From contig JAJDBP010000016.1 of assembly GCA_029261295.1 (NCBI GenBank), positions 1 through 64,000 on the forward strand: 64,000 bases of DNA. Direction: 5' to 3'. The position numbers and the translations under genes are program-made. The DNA comes from Nitrospirales bacterium (lineage in GTDB: Bacteria; Nitrospirota; Nitrospiria; Nitrospirales; UBA8639). The notes below the pieces were generated by a model, which saw only the letters and a list, made by a program, of their open reading frames with translations, was not told where the DNA came from and did not search any database. Positions 25,560-34,686 of the stretch are shown here, in pieces. Numbering within the stretch: position 1 is the stretch's first letter; each line of letters starts with the position of its first letter.

Positions 25560-26384
25560 ATGAGTGGCATTCCTCAACAATCCACCAGAAACGCTCCTCT
25601 TCCTGAATCGCTTGGCGGATTGTCCTGGTGGTCTTCTTCTGGGAAGCCGGCCATTCCCTTTGGTGAGTTGGTCACGGCACTAATTCCTCTACTCTTTCTC
25701 GCCCTCATATGGATATCGTTTTGGATCTCGCCCAATTTTTATTTTACGTTTCTACTTGAAGAGAACAATCGAGAGTATCAAATTATTGAAATCCTGACCT
25801 TTGTCGCTGGGGCCATAGCCGGATTGGTCCTGGTTTATGTGGCTTTTCAGTTTTGGGTCATCCATCGCTGGGAGGCTGCAGTTTGGGTTGGGATAATGGC
25901 TTTGGCTACGATCTTTTTTGCTGGAGAAGAAATTAGTTGGGGGCAAAGTTATTTAGCATGGGAAACTCCCGAGTGGTGGGGGGAATATATTAGTCGTGAA
26001 ACAAATTTTCATAATAGTCGAGCAGATCAAGCCAACCATTTTCGATTGACTCAGTGGGGGGGGATTTTTCTTCTGGTCATGTTTGTGGTTGCTCCAATCG
26101 TGTGGGTCTACCAGGATCGACTAGGATTATCCTTGAATCTTGCTCCTGCTATGCCTGATTTTGGATCGATGGTCACGATAGTCGTCGCGTCTCTTTATCG
26201 AGAGTCAAAAGGTATTTTTCAATCCTTGTTGCCCTCCGGGCAGATCTACGAAGATTTTCTTTGGGGCATTAGTGAACATCGAGAAATGCTTGTAGCAATA
26301 GGACTTTTAATCTATGCCCTATCTCGCTGGAAGGTGTTAAAGAAACTTCGAAAAACGGCCAGAGTTCCCAATCCTCTAAATTGA
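25560..26384 (+). CDS. Multi-span membrane protein with GEEISWGQ motif
   Basis: A 274-residue integral membrane protein with about seven helices (near 33-60, 75-98, 103-125, 165-190, 240-265). Helix three leads into FAGEEISWGQSYLAWETPEWW, then NFHNSRADQANHFRLTQWGG. I recognise the GEEISWGQ motif as conserved in uncharacterised membrane proteins, but no function is assigned. The acidic and aromatic residues in a membrane context could line a channel or active site. It starts 75 bp after the beta-propeller gene on the same strand and ends convergent to the next gene. Confidence 0.82.
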   Translation: MSGIPQQSTRNAPLPESLGGLSWWSSSGKPAIPFGELVTALIPLLFLALIWISFWISPNFYFTFLLEENNREYQIIEILTFVAGAIAGLVLVYVAFQFWVIHRWEAAVWVGIMALATIFFAGEEISWGQSYLAWETPEWWGEYISRETNFHNSRADQANHFRLTQWGGIFLLVMFVVAPIVWVYQDRLGLSLNLAPAMPDFGSMVTIVVASLYRESKGIFQSLLPSGQIYEDFLWGISEHREMLVAIGLLIYALSRWKVLKKLRKTARVPNPLN

Positions 26385-26404
26385 ACCCTAAATTGAGGTG
26401 TATC

Positions 26405-27394
26405 TTATTGGCCAGTCCAGGATTGAGGGAGGAAGGAATAGAGATCCATTGTCAGGCGCGCACCATAAGTTGGACCAAAATCTTTACTATTGAGTTGGTC
26501 GTTCCATGTTTCCGCTGTAAAGGGATACGCGCGGATGGCAACGGTCCAGAACCGTTCTTCTAATGAATCGCCGAGTGCTCCATTGAAAATTCCAGAATCT
26601 ATTGTGGCTCCAATTTCCACTTCAAACCACGGGTGTAGGGTTTTCTCGTCGTACCACCCATAACTAATAGATCCCTGGGCCGTGTAGGCGACATTCGCCA
26701 AGTCATGAAAAGCCGCCCCAGTATAAATACGTGCGCCTCTCCCCATAGCTGAAAGTCTCAGAGGCCGAAAAATGTTCGCAACTACCCCTTCGGTTTTCCC
26801 ATTGAGATGCTCAATGGTCTTGAGGGGAGACCAGCGACGAAATCCGGTTCTCGCAAATATTTCATGGAATAAACTTCCAGTCTGACCCCCTCCACTCAAA
26901 TACAAAACACGTTTCTGCCCAGGAATTTCCCACCAGCGAGTGAGGGATCCGGAAATGGCAAAATCCGTTTCTTTTCGTTTGTCTCCCACTGGAACAGGTT
27001 CAATACCCCAAACTCCGTCATGAATGAGATCGTTTTGTAACCATTCCGTAGGTTGGTTCCTGGTGGGTCCTATTCCTAGAGTAAAGTTGGTACTCCAGTT
27101 TTCGAATTGATTAGTTAAATGTTCTGTCCAAGAAAGGGTAATGAAATTGAGGCCAATTGTTTCGCTGATTCCATTGAATCGTTCTCCATCTCCGTTAAAC
27201 TCAGTAAACCGAAAGAGGGAGAGTCCCATTTCGAGAGAGGGCTCTTGATCAGGGTAGGAGAGGGCACCCCAATGTATAAATGGAGCGGGAGTTTCTCCCA
27301 TGGATATAGATGGATTTACGGCATAATTTCCAAATAAAAAGACTACCAAAACAAGGCGTATGGAAATTTTTGAGAGATGAAACTGTTTGTTCAT
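26405..27394 (-). CDS. Probable outer-membrane beta-barrel protein
   Basis: A 329-residue protein with a signal peptide (about 1-32). The rest is made of alternating amphipathic strands with many aromatic girdle residues (for example FENWSTNFTLGIGP, ISGSLTRWWEIPGQKRVLYLSGGG, ARIYTGAAFHDLANVAYTAQGSISYGWY). No plug or periplasmic enzyme domain is present. The final strand ends in QSWTGQ, not the usual terminal Phe, which makes the barrel call less certain. The style recalls LpxR/DUF2219-type barrels but I lack the catalytic motif. It is convergent with the GEEISWGQ gene. Confidence 0.7.
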   Translation of the reverse strand: MNKQFHLSKISIRLVLVVFLFGNYAVNPSISMGETPAPFIHWGALSYPDQEPSLEMGLSLFRFTEFNGDGERFNGISETIGLNFITLSWTEHLTNQFENWSTNFTLGIGPTRNQPTEWLQNDLIHDGVWGIEPVPVGDKRKETDFAISGSLTRWWEIPGQKRVLYLSGGGQTGSLFHEIFARTGFRRWSPLKTIEHLNGKTEGVVANIFRPLRLSAMGRGARIYTGAAFHDLANVAYTAQGSISYGWYDEKTLHPWFEVEIGATIDSGIFNGALGDSLEERFWTVAIRAYPFTAETWNDQLNSKDFGPTYGARLTMDLYSFLPQSWTGQ

Positions 27395-27593
27395 GTGGTT
27401 TTGGGAAGGAAAAGGGGCTCTTCCATGCGAGAGGAACTCATCTTTAATTTTAAAGGAAAATTGGGGCGAATAAAGAACCAACCATGGATCTATTTACCGT
27501 ATACTACAAAGAAACCTGGTTAGAATATGGTATCTATCGGATTCCCTGATCATCACATCGATAGTGAGTGGAAGGGGGGATTATGTAAAGGGG

Positions 27594-27983
27594 CTAGGGG
27601 GTAATGGCTTCGTTAACTTTTACAACAAGCTCTCGAAAATTGCAGGGTTTATCAATAATGGCATAGGCGCCGAGGTCAATGGCTTTGAATTTTTCTTTTT
27701 CTTCAATAATTCCACTCAACATGATCACGCGAGGGGTATGTCCATTCAGTCTAGACTGAACTTTTTCAAGAAGACTCAGTCCATTCATTATGGGCATATG
27801 ATAATCGGCAATAATGACATCTGTATGATGGTCCTTTAACCATTCTAGAGCCGACGCCCCATTTTCAGATTCCGCACATTCAAATCCTGATGATTCCAAT
27901 ACCCCACGAACGGTATGACGTACTGCCGGTTCGTCATCAACTATGAGAACATGTCGTTTTGACTCGGAGTTCGAATTCACCAT
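27594..27983 (-). CDS. Single-domain response regulator
   Basis: A 129-residue receiver (REC) domain without an output domain. The acidic pair Asp16-Asp17, the phosphoacceptor Asp60 in IIADYHMPIMNG and Lys113 in IIDKPCNF are present, so phosphorylation is expected. Such proteins act as phosphate sinks, phosphorelay carriers or by protein binding. No kinase gene is adjacent. A second lone receiver is encoded at 31470-31856. Confidence 0.9.
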   Translation of the reverse strand: MVNSNSESKRHVLIVDDEPAVRHTVRGVLESSGFECAESENGASALEWLKDHHTDVIIADYHMPIMNGLSLLEKVQSRLNGHTPRVIMLSGIIEEKEKFKAIDLGAYAIIDKPCNFRELVVKVNEAITP

Positions 27984-28432
27984 TTCAAATTATTCCTCTG
28001 AAAAATCACAAATACTGTCAGAAAGTTTTCCTGAAATGGGGTAACTGATGGCCAGTGTCCAAATCTCTTTGTTATTGCACGCATTGTACATACGTAATAC
28101 GCCTTGGGGAATACCCTCACCATATATTTTGTGGGATTAGGCATCTCCTAGCACAATGCTTAAAAAATAGGCAAAGTGGTGTTTAGTCTATGAATGACTG
28201 AATCCAGGGAAAACACCGTGGTTTGCGCACAACATTATCCACAGAATTGGGGGATTGACTGTTTTAGATCTAAACCATTGATAAATATAGATTATCAATT
28301 AGCTTCTTCAAACAGATTCAGAGACCAAAATGGTATTCATGAACAGGACTTCTGAGTCTACAATGTTTCAAACTGGTGAAGAAGCAAGTGATAGAAGAAT
28401 GCATGTATATGGAGGACAAGCGAGGAAGGGAA
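27984..28432. other. Intergenic region, no gene supported
   Basis: A 449-bp AT-rich gap. It contains one exact DnaA-box-like sequence, TTATCCACA at 28235-28243, and a weak hairpin with 7-bp arms, GGTGTTT near 28176 and AAACACC near 28210. No rRNA, tRNA or gene was found. Confidence 0.4.
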
Positions 28433-28906
28433 TTATGATTGAGGTGATTCAGATATCCGAGATTGAACTGCCTGATACAGAGAAGTTCCGGGATGTAATT
28501 CAACACTGGGGTAGCCAAAACGAATGGCAGCCTCCACGGCTAACCGGGCTATTCTCATATGGGGAATGTTGGTGGCAGAGGGCAATTTTTTTAGCGCTTG
28601 GAAGGTCTCGTGTGGAATTTTTAGAGAAAAGGTGTCCCCCTCAGGCGATGAAAAAATAAAGCATTCCACATTTGAATGACCTACCCTGTAGTTCAATTTG
28701 AACGAGAGGTTTGTTGGCTGGATGGAATGTTCTTTCGAATCAAATTGTTGAAACGTACTTTCGACAGTTTCAAGGTTTATTCCCATAGGAAGGCCCGTCA
28801 GCCAATCTGGCATCCCTGAGGGTTCTCTGTGGAAATAGCCATTTGGGGTTTTGGCGATCCGCCAGGTCACGTCTTCATTGAAAAAGGAAAGGATGCTTAA
28901 TGACAT
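28433..28906 (-). CDS. Hypothetical protein
   Basis: A 157-residue protein with no family I recognise. It is mildly acidic at its N terminus (FNEDVTWRIAKTPNGYF) and shows alternating hydrophobic strands in the middle with VECFIFSSPEGDTFSLKIPHETF. The C-terminal half is helical (RIARLAVEAAIRFG). No signal peptide or membrane helix. The ATG at 28906 lacks a strong ribosome-binding site, and a plus-strand frame overlaps it at 28330-28659; I prefer the minus frame because of its length and regular composition. Confidence 0.5.
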   Translation of the reverse strand: MSLSILSFFNEDVTWRIAKTPNGYFHREPSGMPDWLTGLPMGINLETVESTFQQFDSKEHSIQPTNLSFKLNYRVGHSNVECFIFSSPEGDTFSLKIPHETFQALKKLPSATNIPHMRIARLAVEAAIRFGYPSVELHPGTSLYQAVQSRISESPQS

Positions 28907-29383
28907 ACGCTGGAAAGTCGGTGAGGCACCCAAAATTCAGAGGATGATGGGGGACTGGAGGGTCAGCATAACTGGAATGGCGATCCTTATCAAACAGTTA
29001 AGACCGAAACCTCCATATGCAGAAGTAGGGCGCGTGGCATAGAGGACTGAACGCCGACATCGACAAGTTGGGATACGATCTGAGACAGGAGCCAAAATAA
29101 AAAATTACGTAGATTCATTGTGCCATACTAAATATGGTAGAATTTTATTCCTGCTCTACTATATATGTAGTTTGAGGATAAACCTATTTGGCTATTATCC
29201 GTCTTACTCCGGTCCTTCTCACCCACCCACAGGGGCAATCGTTGTCATACCAGTGGGATAAGACTTGGTCAAAATAAATTGAGATGCCAACTTTTTCGGA
29301 AATATTTCATTGAAATTCTAGTCATTCCGGTATTTCATTTTTTCCCCACGAATGAATAATTTGTGGGCAAGGGAGGGCTTGAT
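28907..29383. other. Intergenic region, no gene supported
   Basis: A 477-bp gap, AT-rich between 29080 and 29350, upstream of the plus-strand lipoprotein gene. I see no clear promoter or inverted repeat; the lipoprotein promoter probably lies between 29100 and 29340. Confidence 0.4.
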
Positions 29384-30520
29384 ATGGAATGCAGAATTCT
29401 AAGTCGATTAATAATGAAGATGGCCATTTTGGGGGTGTTGTGTTTGGCACACGGGTGCGTCAGCACCCCTATAGATAAAGAAATTTTTATGGGGGAAGGA
29501 TTTCAGTCAGCCCTACCCGAGGCAGGTACCCGAGTTGTGGTATGGGGGAATCATTCTGGAGCCGTTTCGCGCACCTTAGTGTGGTTGAATGATCACCAAA
29601 TTCTTGCAGTTGATTCTTCCTGGATTGAAAAAGAGTTGCATGATCCAGGTTTCGCACATCGAAATAGAGCTGAGAAAAAGGCTCAAGTGTTAGCGGCAGC
29701 GAAATCTCTTGGAGTTCCGCTTGTTTTATTTGCCCAGGTAGATGATAGTCAGTTAGGCCGGAAGTTTGATCTCATGAGCTTTGGTCAGCAACGGTTGAAA
29801 ATTTTTGGGGTAGAAATCCGTGGTATGAAAACGGAATCCGGAGATGTCGTTTTTGGAGCGAAAGCATGGAATTCTGAACCCCTCGTCGAATCTGAGCAAA
29901 TTGTGCAGGATTTGACGACTCTAGCTTTGCAAAAAGCCTGGGATGAACCCGATCAGACTCTTTCAACTCTGGACAAGGTTGTCGAGTCAAAGCTCCCGCA
30001 AGAAGAGATGGTTGAGGTGACGGCTTCTCCCCAAGAACTGATTGTGGAGCCGGAACAATCACAGTTGGATATTCATGCGTTTACCCAAGAGCCTCCTTTG
30101 CCTGATGAGGTTGTCGAGCCGACGTTCCAACAAGAAAAGGTACGTGTCGTGGTCTCTTCCTCTGAAGAGCTGACGCTTTCACATGATCCCGAATTTGAGA
30201 TTGGGGAATCGGACCCATTGGACGAAGAGCCTTCCTTGGGACTTCAAGTGGCTGGCGGAGCACTTTCTGTACTCTATACTCCTATCAAAATTGTGTATGC
30301 CGGGTTGGGAGGTTTGATGGGAGGGGTCGCGTATCTTGTGACGGCGGGCAATGAAAAAACGGCTCAGTCCATTTGGGATGCCAGTTTACGCGGAACCTAT
30401 TGGCTTAAGGCCGAGCATATACAAGGGGAAGAACCCATCTTGTTTAAAGGAGAGCCCTCATTTAGTGATTCGATTCATGAGGCTCGTATAGAGAATAATG
30501 GGATTCCAACGGCTAAGTAA
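29384..30520 (+). CDS. Lipoprotein of unknown function
   Basis: A 378-residue protein with a lipoprotein signal; the lipobox LAHGC places the lipidated residue at Cys25. Residues 40-180 form an alpha/beta domain of CsgG-like flavour (RVVVWGNHSGAVSRTLVWLNDHQILAV, then AAAKSLGVPLVLFAQVDD and SGDVVFGAKAW), the layout of lipoproteins that report family 'curli assembly-like' folds. A long acidic Pro/Glu-rich linker follows, then a Gly-rich membrane-contacting C-terminal segment near 295-330. GGGAGGG upstream supports the ATG at 29384. The CsgG likeness is an impression, not a match I can verify. Confidence 0.72.
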   Translation: MECRILSRLIMKMAILGVLCLAHGCVSTPIDKEIFMGEGFQSALPEAGTRVVVWGNHSGAVSRTLVWLNDHQILAVDSSWIEKELHDPGFAHRNRAEKKAQVLAAAKSLGVPLVLFAQVDDSQLGRKFDLMSFGQQRLKIFGVEIRGMKTESGDVVFGAKAWNSEPLVESEQIVQDLTTLALQKAWDEPDQTLSTLDKVVESKLPQEEMVEVTASPQELIVEPEQSQLDIHAFTQEPPLPDEVVEPTFQQEKVRVVVSSSEELTLSHDPEFEIGESDPLDEEPSLGLQVAGGALSVLYTPIKIVYAGLGGLMGGVAYLVTAGNEKTAQSIWDASLRGTYWLKAEHIQGEEPILFKGEPSFSDSIHEARIENNGIPTAK

Positions 30521-30577
30521 TCTTAGATCTTCTCTCATGGTCATTAGAATAGAAAAGTCCTCAAGGATGGTGGAGAG

Positions 30578-31339
30578 CTAATTTAGATATGTATCCTCCC
30601 AGTCCCAAAAGGAAATTTGAGCGGAGGGCCAGGCAAGAGCCACAGCCCCGACATGTTCATCTCCAGCGCCTATTCGGTACAAAGAATAATTTTCTTTCTG
30701 CCCGTGTTGGTCAGGATGTGAAATTCTGACCTCTGGTTTTTCAAGGTCAATAGAAAGCTCACATTGGGCTAACCCCTCCGTAATTCCCTTTCCTTCCATC
30801 TTTAAATACGCCTCCTTACAAGTCCAATACGAAAGAAATTGGTTGGTACGTTCCGGCAATGGCAGCGATGCCAAATGGGCTGATTCCCGTTTGGAAAAAT
30901 AGCGTTCGGCTATGTCGCATTCCTGTATTTTCCGATCAATCCGTTCCACATCTATGCCAACAGGGTGTTGATAGGCTACAGCGATCAATGCCATCCCTCG
31001 AGTATGTGACACATTAAATTGAATAGGCATTTCTAGCCGGGTATCCAACATGGGTTTCCCCAGCGGCTGAAGAGCGAAATGGATTGTGGTTGGTGAAACT
31101 TCCAAATATCGACTTAACAGTATTCGAAGAATACCTCTGGTGATCACGAATTGATATTGGGGGTGGGGGGCAGGACATCGATCAGCTTTCGAGCGTTCAA
31201 TATCTGAGAGATGAGCTCGGAATCGTGAGGCACGATCCGGAGAATCATCTAATAGCACTCGCCAAATATCCACGGCACCTGACGCCAAGTTATTCGACAA
31301 GTTATGTGGGGGTGCACCCCAATTGGTCATGATTGACAT
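30578..31339 (-). CDS. 4'-phosphopantetheinyl transferase (Sfp type)
   Basis: About 253 residues. It carries the two Sfp signatures: GIDVERIDRKI (metal-binding Asp and Glu) and FLSYWTCKEAYLKMEGKGI (catalytic Trp, Lys, Glu). FNVSHTRGMALIAVA supplies the coenzyme A-binding His. The enzyme would move phosphopantetheine from CoA to carrier proteins of fatty-acid, polyketide or peptide synthases. No synthase is nearby. The start is uncertain: ATG at 31339 or 31387 are both weakly supported. It is divergent from a receiver gene, with 130 bp between. Confidence 0.93.
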   Translation of the reverse strand: MSIMTNWGAPPHNLSNNLASGAVDIWRVLLDDSPDRASRFRAHLSDIERSKADRCPAPHPQYQFVITRGILRILLSRYLEVSPTTIHFALQPLGKPMLDTRLEMPIQFNVSHTRGMALIAVAYQHPVGIDVERIDRKIQECDIAERYFSKRESAHLASLPLPERTNQFLSYWTCKEAYLKMEGKGITEGLAQCELSIDLEKPEVRISHPDQHGQKENYSLYRIGAGDEHVGAVALAWPSAQISFWDWEDTYLN

Positions 31340-31469
31340 GGCATTAGAAAAATATTGTAACCGAATACAAGATGACCTGAAAGGCATTCCCAATCAGGAT
31401 GACTTGTCAGCTTATAGCTATCTAACGCATGGGATTCGAGTCAGGGTGTACAATAAATATGAATATCTT

Positions 31470-31856
31470 ATGCCCACGAACAAACAAATTTTACTTGTTG
31501 ACGATGACTCAAGTCTTCGGAGCACCCTGCGGGTATGTTTAGAGGCTGTGGGTTATCAATGCCATGAGGCAAAAGATGGTTATGAGGCGAAAGAGTGGAT
31601 GAAGGGAAGTCTATTGGTTGATCTCATTGTAATTGATCATCAAATGCCAAGAATTTCTGGATTGGAACTTATTAAAAAGTTAAAAAGTCAAAAGGGCACA
31701 AAAGCCATCCCCATTATATTTTATAGCGGGGAAATAACTGCTCAGCTAAGAAATCAGGCGATTCAGGTAGGTGTCAACGCGGTGTTGGAAAAACCCTTCC
31801 CTCTTCAGGATTTTCTTGATCTCGTTGGTCAGGTCTGTGGTAACAACACGAAGTAA
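31470..31856 (+). CDS. Single-domain response regulator
   Basis: A 128-residue REC domain without an output domain. DDD at 11-13, phosphoacceptor Asp56 in VIDHQMP and the conserved Lys in LEKPFPL are present. The frame is open further upstream, but the ATG at 31470 begins the domain directly. It is divergent from the phosphopantetheinyl transferase gene and convergent with the metallophosphoesterase gene. It differs clearly in sequence from the lone receiver at 27594-27983, so it is not a recent duplicate. Confidence 0.9.
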   Translation: MPTNKQILLVDDDSSLRSTLRVCLEAVGYQCHEAKDGYEAKEWMKGSLLVDLIVIDHQMPRISGLELIKKLKSQKGTKAIPIIFYSGEITAQLRNQAIQVGVNAVLEKPFPLQDFLDLVGQVCGNNTK

Positions 31857-31946
31857 TGTTCCAAGCCAGCCGTCTTTTCTTTAAAGGTCTATTGAAGTAA
31901 CCCTTTCTTCGAGTTAAGCAATAGGATAAATGTTAGGCAGCTTATT

Positions 31947-33176
31947 TTAAAGGGTTTCAGGCCCAGACGTGTTGACGCATATTCCGGCGCCCATATCGGA
32001 AGGCTTTTCTTCTTTTACCGGTAAAAATTGCCAGGTGTAATAATTGGAATACAGGTCTAGTCTTAGAACCCCAAATGTATCTGCTCGAAAGACCTCGCTA
32101 TTTTCATGTCGTTTTTTCAGGGGGCGCAAGGAGCGCCCTCCAGTTCCTATGACAAAATTTCGAAAGCCTCGTAAGGGATCAATGGATCCAGAAGGATTCT
32201 GCGGGGCGAATCGTTCATAATGATGGTCATGGCCTGTGAGTACCACGCTGACGCCTGCTTCATAGAGGATTTCTAAAATATGCTTCATTCTTTCTGTTCC
32301 TCCATGCTGGCCAGAGCTAAATACTGGATGATGCCAATAGGCAAGGATGCATCTGTTGTTTGTCGCTGATAAATCTTTTTTGAGCCAAGTCTGTTGGGCT
32401 GAAATGGTATCCTTCCCTTCTTTTCTTTCCGATGGGCTATTTAAGGCAATAATATGCCACTCGCCTAGATCAAAACTGTAAAACCCTCTTTTGTCTGATC
32501 CAGCTTGTCTGCCCCAATAGGCGAAATAGGGTGCAGCGCCTTTTTCCCTATATTCGTGATTGCCAGGAACAGGATGAGTTCTAGATTTGAATTGACCCCA
32601 AGTTGATTCATAGCATTCTTGAAATTGCTGGTCGGTTCCTGCTGGATACACCAAATCTCCGAGGGCAAGTACTCTTCCTGATAAATGGAGAATTAAATTA
32701 GCTGTTAGTGCAGCGTTGGATGGATAGTCGGTCTCTTCGCTGATGGAAAGCAACTCAAGAAAATTTTCGAGGAAAGGTTCACTCGGACCCTCATCAGGGA
32801 TGAGTTTCACGAGTTTCAGGAACTTAACTTTCCAAGAATCTTCGTTATCACATTTGGCAATGTCACCAGCGGCCAAAATCGTGGTTTGGGAATTGCCAAC
32901 AATTTGTGCTGTGGAGAAGGGTATTTCAGGATTGGGAATCTGCCCTTTTCCTTCAACCTTTTCGAATGGAGAGAAATGGGTATGGGAGTGATGTGGGTTT
33001 TCCTTTCCGGAGGCTGCGCCATTTGTACCGCCAAAAAATGTGTGATCAATAATCGGTGAACCAAAAATCCATAGAGCCATAAAATACATGATGCCACCAA
33101 TGACCATCCGAAAGTTAGCGATCGTCGCATACCTTTTGAGGTACTTTGCTGGTGTGAAGGGCTTGTGGTTTTTCAA
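31947..33176 (-). CDS. Membrane-anchored metallophosphoesterase
   Basis: A 409-residue protein with one N-terminal membrane helix (about 21-42) followed by a periplasmic calcineurin-type phosphoesterase. The metal-site motifs are in order: AGDIAKCDNED, ALGDLVYPAG, PGNHEYRE, the HHPVFSSG block and GHDHHYERFAP. These resemble purple-acid-phosphatase-like enzymes acting on phosphomonoesters or diesters. A cysteine-containing C-terminal tail follows. It is convergent with the receiver gene and shares no operon. Confidence 0.92.
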   Translation of the reverse strand: MKNHKPFTPAKYLKRYATIANFRMVIGGIMYFMALWIFGSPIIDHTFFGGTNGAASGKENPHHSHTHFSPFEKVEGKGQIPNPEIPFSTAQIVGNSQTTILAAGDIAKCDNEDSWKVKFLKLVKLIPDEGPSEPFLENFLELLSISEETDYPSNAALTANLILHLSGRVLALGDLVYPAGTDQQFQECYESTWGQFKSRTHPVPGNHEYREKGAAPYFAYWGRQAGSDKRGFYSFDLGEWHIIALNSPSERKEGKDTISAQQTWLKKDLSATNNRCILAYWHHPVFSSGQHGGTERMKHILEILYEAGVSVVLTGHDHHYERFAPQNPSGSIDPLRGFRNFVIGTGGRSLRPLKKRHENSEVFRADTFGVLRLDLYSNYYTWQFLPVKEEKPSDMGAGICVNTSGPETL

Positions 33177-33281
33177 GGCTGTGATAAATCCAAAAGATTT
33201 ATCATGAAGCCTATAGAGCGAAACTCACCCCAAACTGGTGCGATGATTACGAGGTGATGAAGTGTTGAAAATAGAGGGAAA

Positions 33282-34685
33282 CTAAGTGGAAGGGGCGGAC
33301 GGGAGAATACTGGTGAAGATGGTACCTTTAGCGGCGTCGCTCATGAGGGTGATATCACCACCATGTGCTCGAGCAACCGAGCGAGCAAAACTCAATCCGA
33401 GCCCGCATCCCTCTTGTGAGCGGCTGTGGTCACATCGAAAAAAGCGATCAAAGACCCGAGGTTGATCTGGAAGAGGAATGCCCAGACCTGTATCAGCGAC
33501 AGTGAGCCGAAATTCGTGAGAAGTCTGCTCTAGAGCGATGCTGACTTGACCTCCATCGGGAGTGTACTTAATGGCGTTATCCAACAGATTGGCAATCATG
33601 CGTTGGAGATTATGTTTATCGCCAATCATCTGACAGTTTTGGGCGAATTGCACGGACAAATTTACCTGCTTAGCCTCTGCAAGTGGTTCAAATAAATCTA
33701 CGAGATCGGCCAGCAGTTGATCAAGTTGAATGGGCTCTTTGTCCACATTAGTGACCCCTGCATCAAATTCGGCCATATCTAATGTAGTATTTATAAGATG
33801 CATGAGTCGGTCACATTCTTTGAGAGTGTCTGTGGCCATCTTGGTGCAGTCGGTTTTGAGAGTCTTCTCGGTAAGGACCGTTTCTGACAAAGCACGAATT
33901 CGTGCGAGGGGGCTCCGAAGGTCGTGCGCAATATTATCCGTCATTTCCCGCATTTCCTGGATGACATGTTTAATCCGTGTCGCCATGGCGTTAAACGTGT
34001 CAGCTAAGGTTTGAACCTCATCACCTTGTGCACCGACTGAGACTCGATGATCAAGGTCGCCTCGTTCGATTGCTTTTGCGGCTCGACTCACTTCCTGAAT
34101 ACCACCCACGGCTTTTCTCGCGATCAGCCAACCTACGCTAGATGCCACAGGAATTCCAAATAACAACATGGCCCCAAATACTGTGAGCAGTACTTCCATG
34201 ATTTCTTCTTTTTTCTCAAGGGTTTCCCCTATCTGCAGCGTGATGGACGAACTAATCAGCCCAGATATCACTCTAGCGGGATAATCCTGTTTGGAAAGTT
34301 GAACCGTTTGTAACCGGTGGCCATTCGAGGAGAGACTGTTGAGAGACGGAAGCATCCTGGCGAAATCAAGGCCTTCCCATTCAGCCATATCCGAACTATA
34401 GAGGACGTTCCTCTTCGCATCATACACTCGTAAGAATTCTACACTTTCATCGCTCAAATTCACTTCCCGCTCAATCTCAGCAATGACTTTTTCGATCCCA
34501 TGCTCTCTGAATAATTCCTGATATTCTTCGATGTCTTCCTGTAAATCTGCATCTATGCGAGTATTGAACGTTGAATTTAGTGAAAGGTATAACCCCACAA
34601 AAGCGACCCCCAAACACACGAGAAAGGCGGAGGCATACCACAGGGTGAGGCGAAAGCTCAGGGTGTTGGGAAGTTTAATCATCAT
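33282..34685 (-). CDS. Membrane sensor histidine kinase with HAMP domain
   Basis: A 467-residue kinase. Helices at about 13-34 and 165-188 enclose a periplasmic sensing part of about 130 residues. A HAMP domain (about 189-240) leads to the phosphoacceptor His254 in NIAHDLRSPLARIR and a complete HATPase domain with NLLDNAIKYTPDGG, DTGLGIP and GCGLGLSFARSV. The architecture matches heavy-metal- or envelope-stress kinases such as CusS. It is coupled to the response regulator upstream; only one base lies between stop and start. The input signal is unknown. Confidence 0.95.
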   Translation of the reverse strand: MMIKLPNTLSFRLTLWYASAFLVCLGVAFVGLYLSLNSTFNTRIDADLQEDIEEYQELFREHGIEKVIAEIEREVNLSDESVEFLRVYDAKRNVLYSSDMAEWEGLDFARMLPSLNSLSSNGHRLQTVQLSKQDYPARVISGLISSSITLQIGETLEKKEEIMEVLLTVFGAMLLFGIPVASSVGWLIARKAVGGIQEVSRAAKAIERGDLDHRVSVGAQGDEVQTLADTFNAMATRIKHVIQEMREMTDNIAHDLRSPLARIRALSETVLTEKTLKTDCTKMATDTLKECDRLMHLINTTLDMAEFDAGVTNVDKEPIQLDQLLADLVDLFEPLAEAKQVNLSVQFAQNCQMIGDKHNLQRMIANLLDNAIKYTPDGGQVSIALEQTSHEFRLTVADTGLGIPLPDQPRVFDRFFRCDHSRSQEGCGLGLSFARSVARAHGGDITLMSDAAKGTIFTSILPSAPST

Positions 34686-34686
34686 G

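Noticed and set aside
28235-28243. Exact DnaA-box sequence TTATCCACA in an intergenic region
   Set aside because: Only one box; no dnaA, dnaN or AT-rich unwinding cluster nearby. One exact 9-mer in 64 kb is close to chance.
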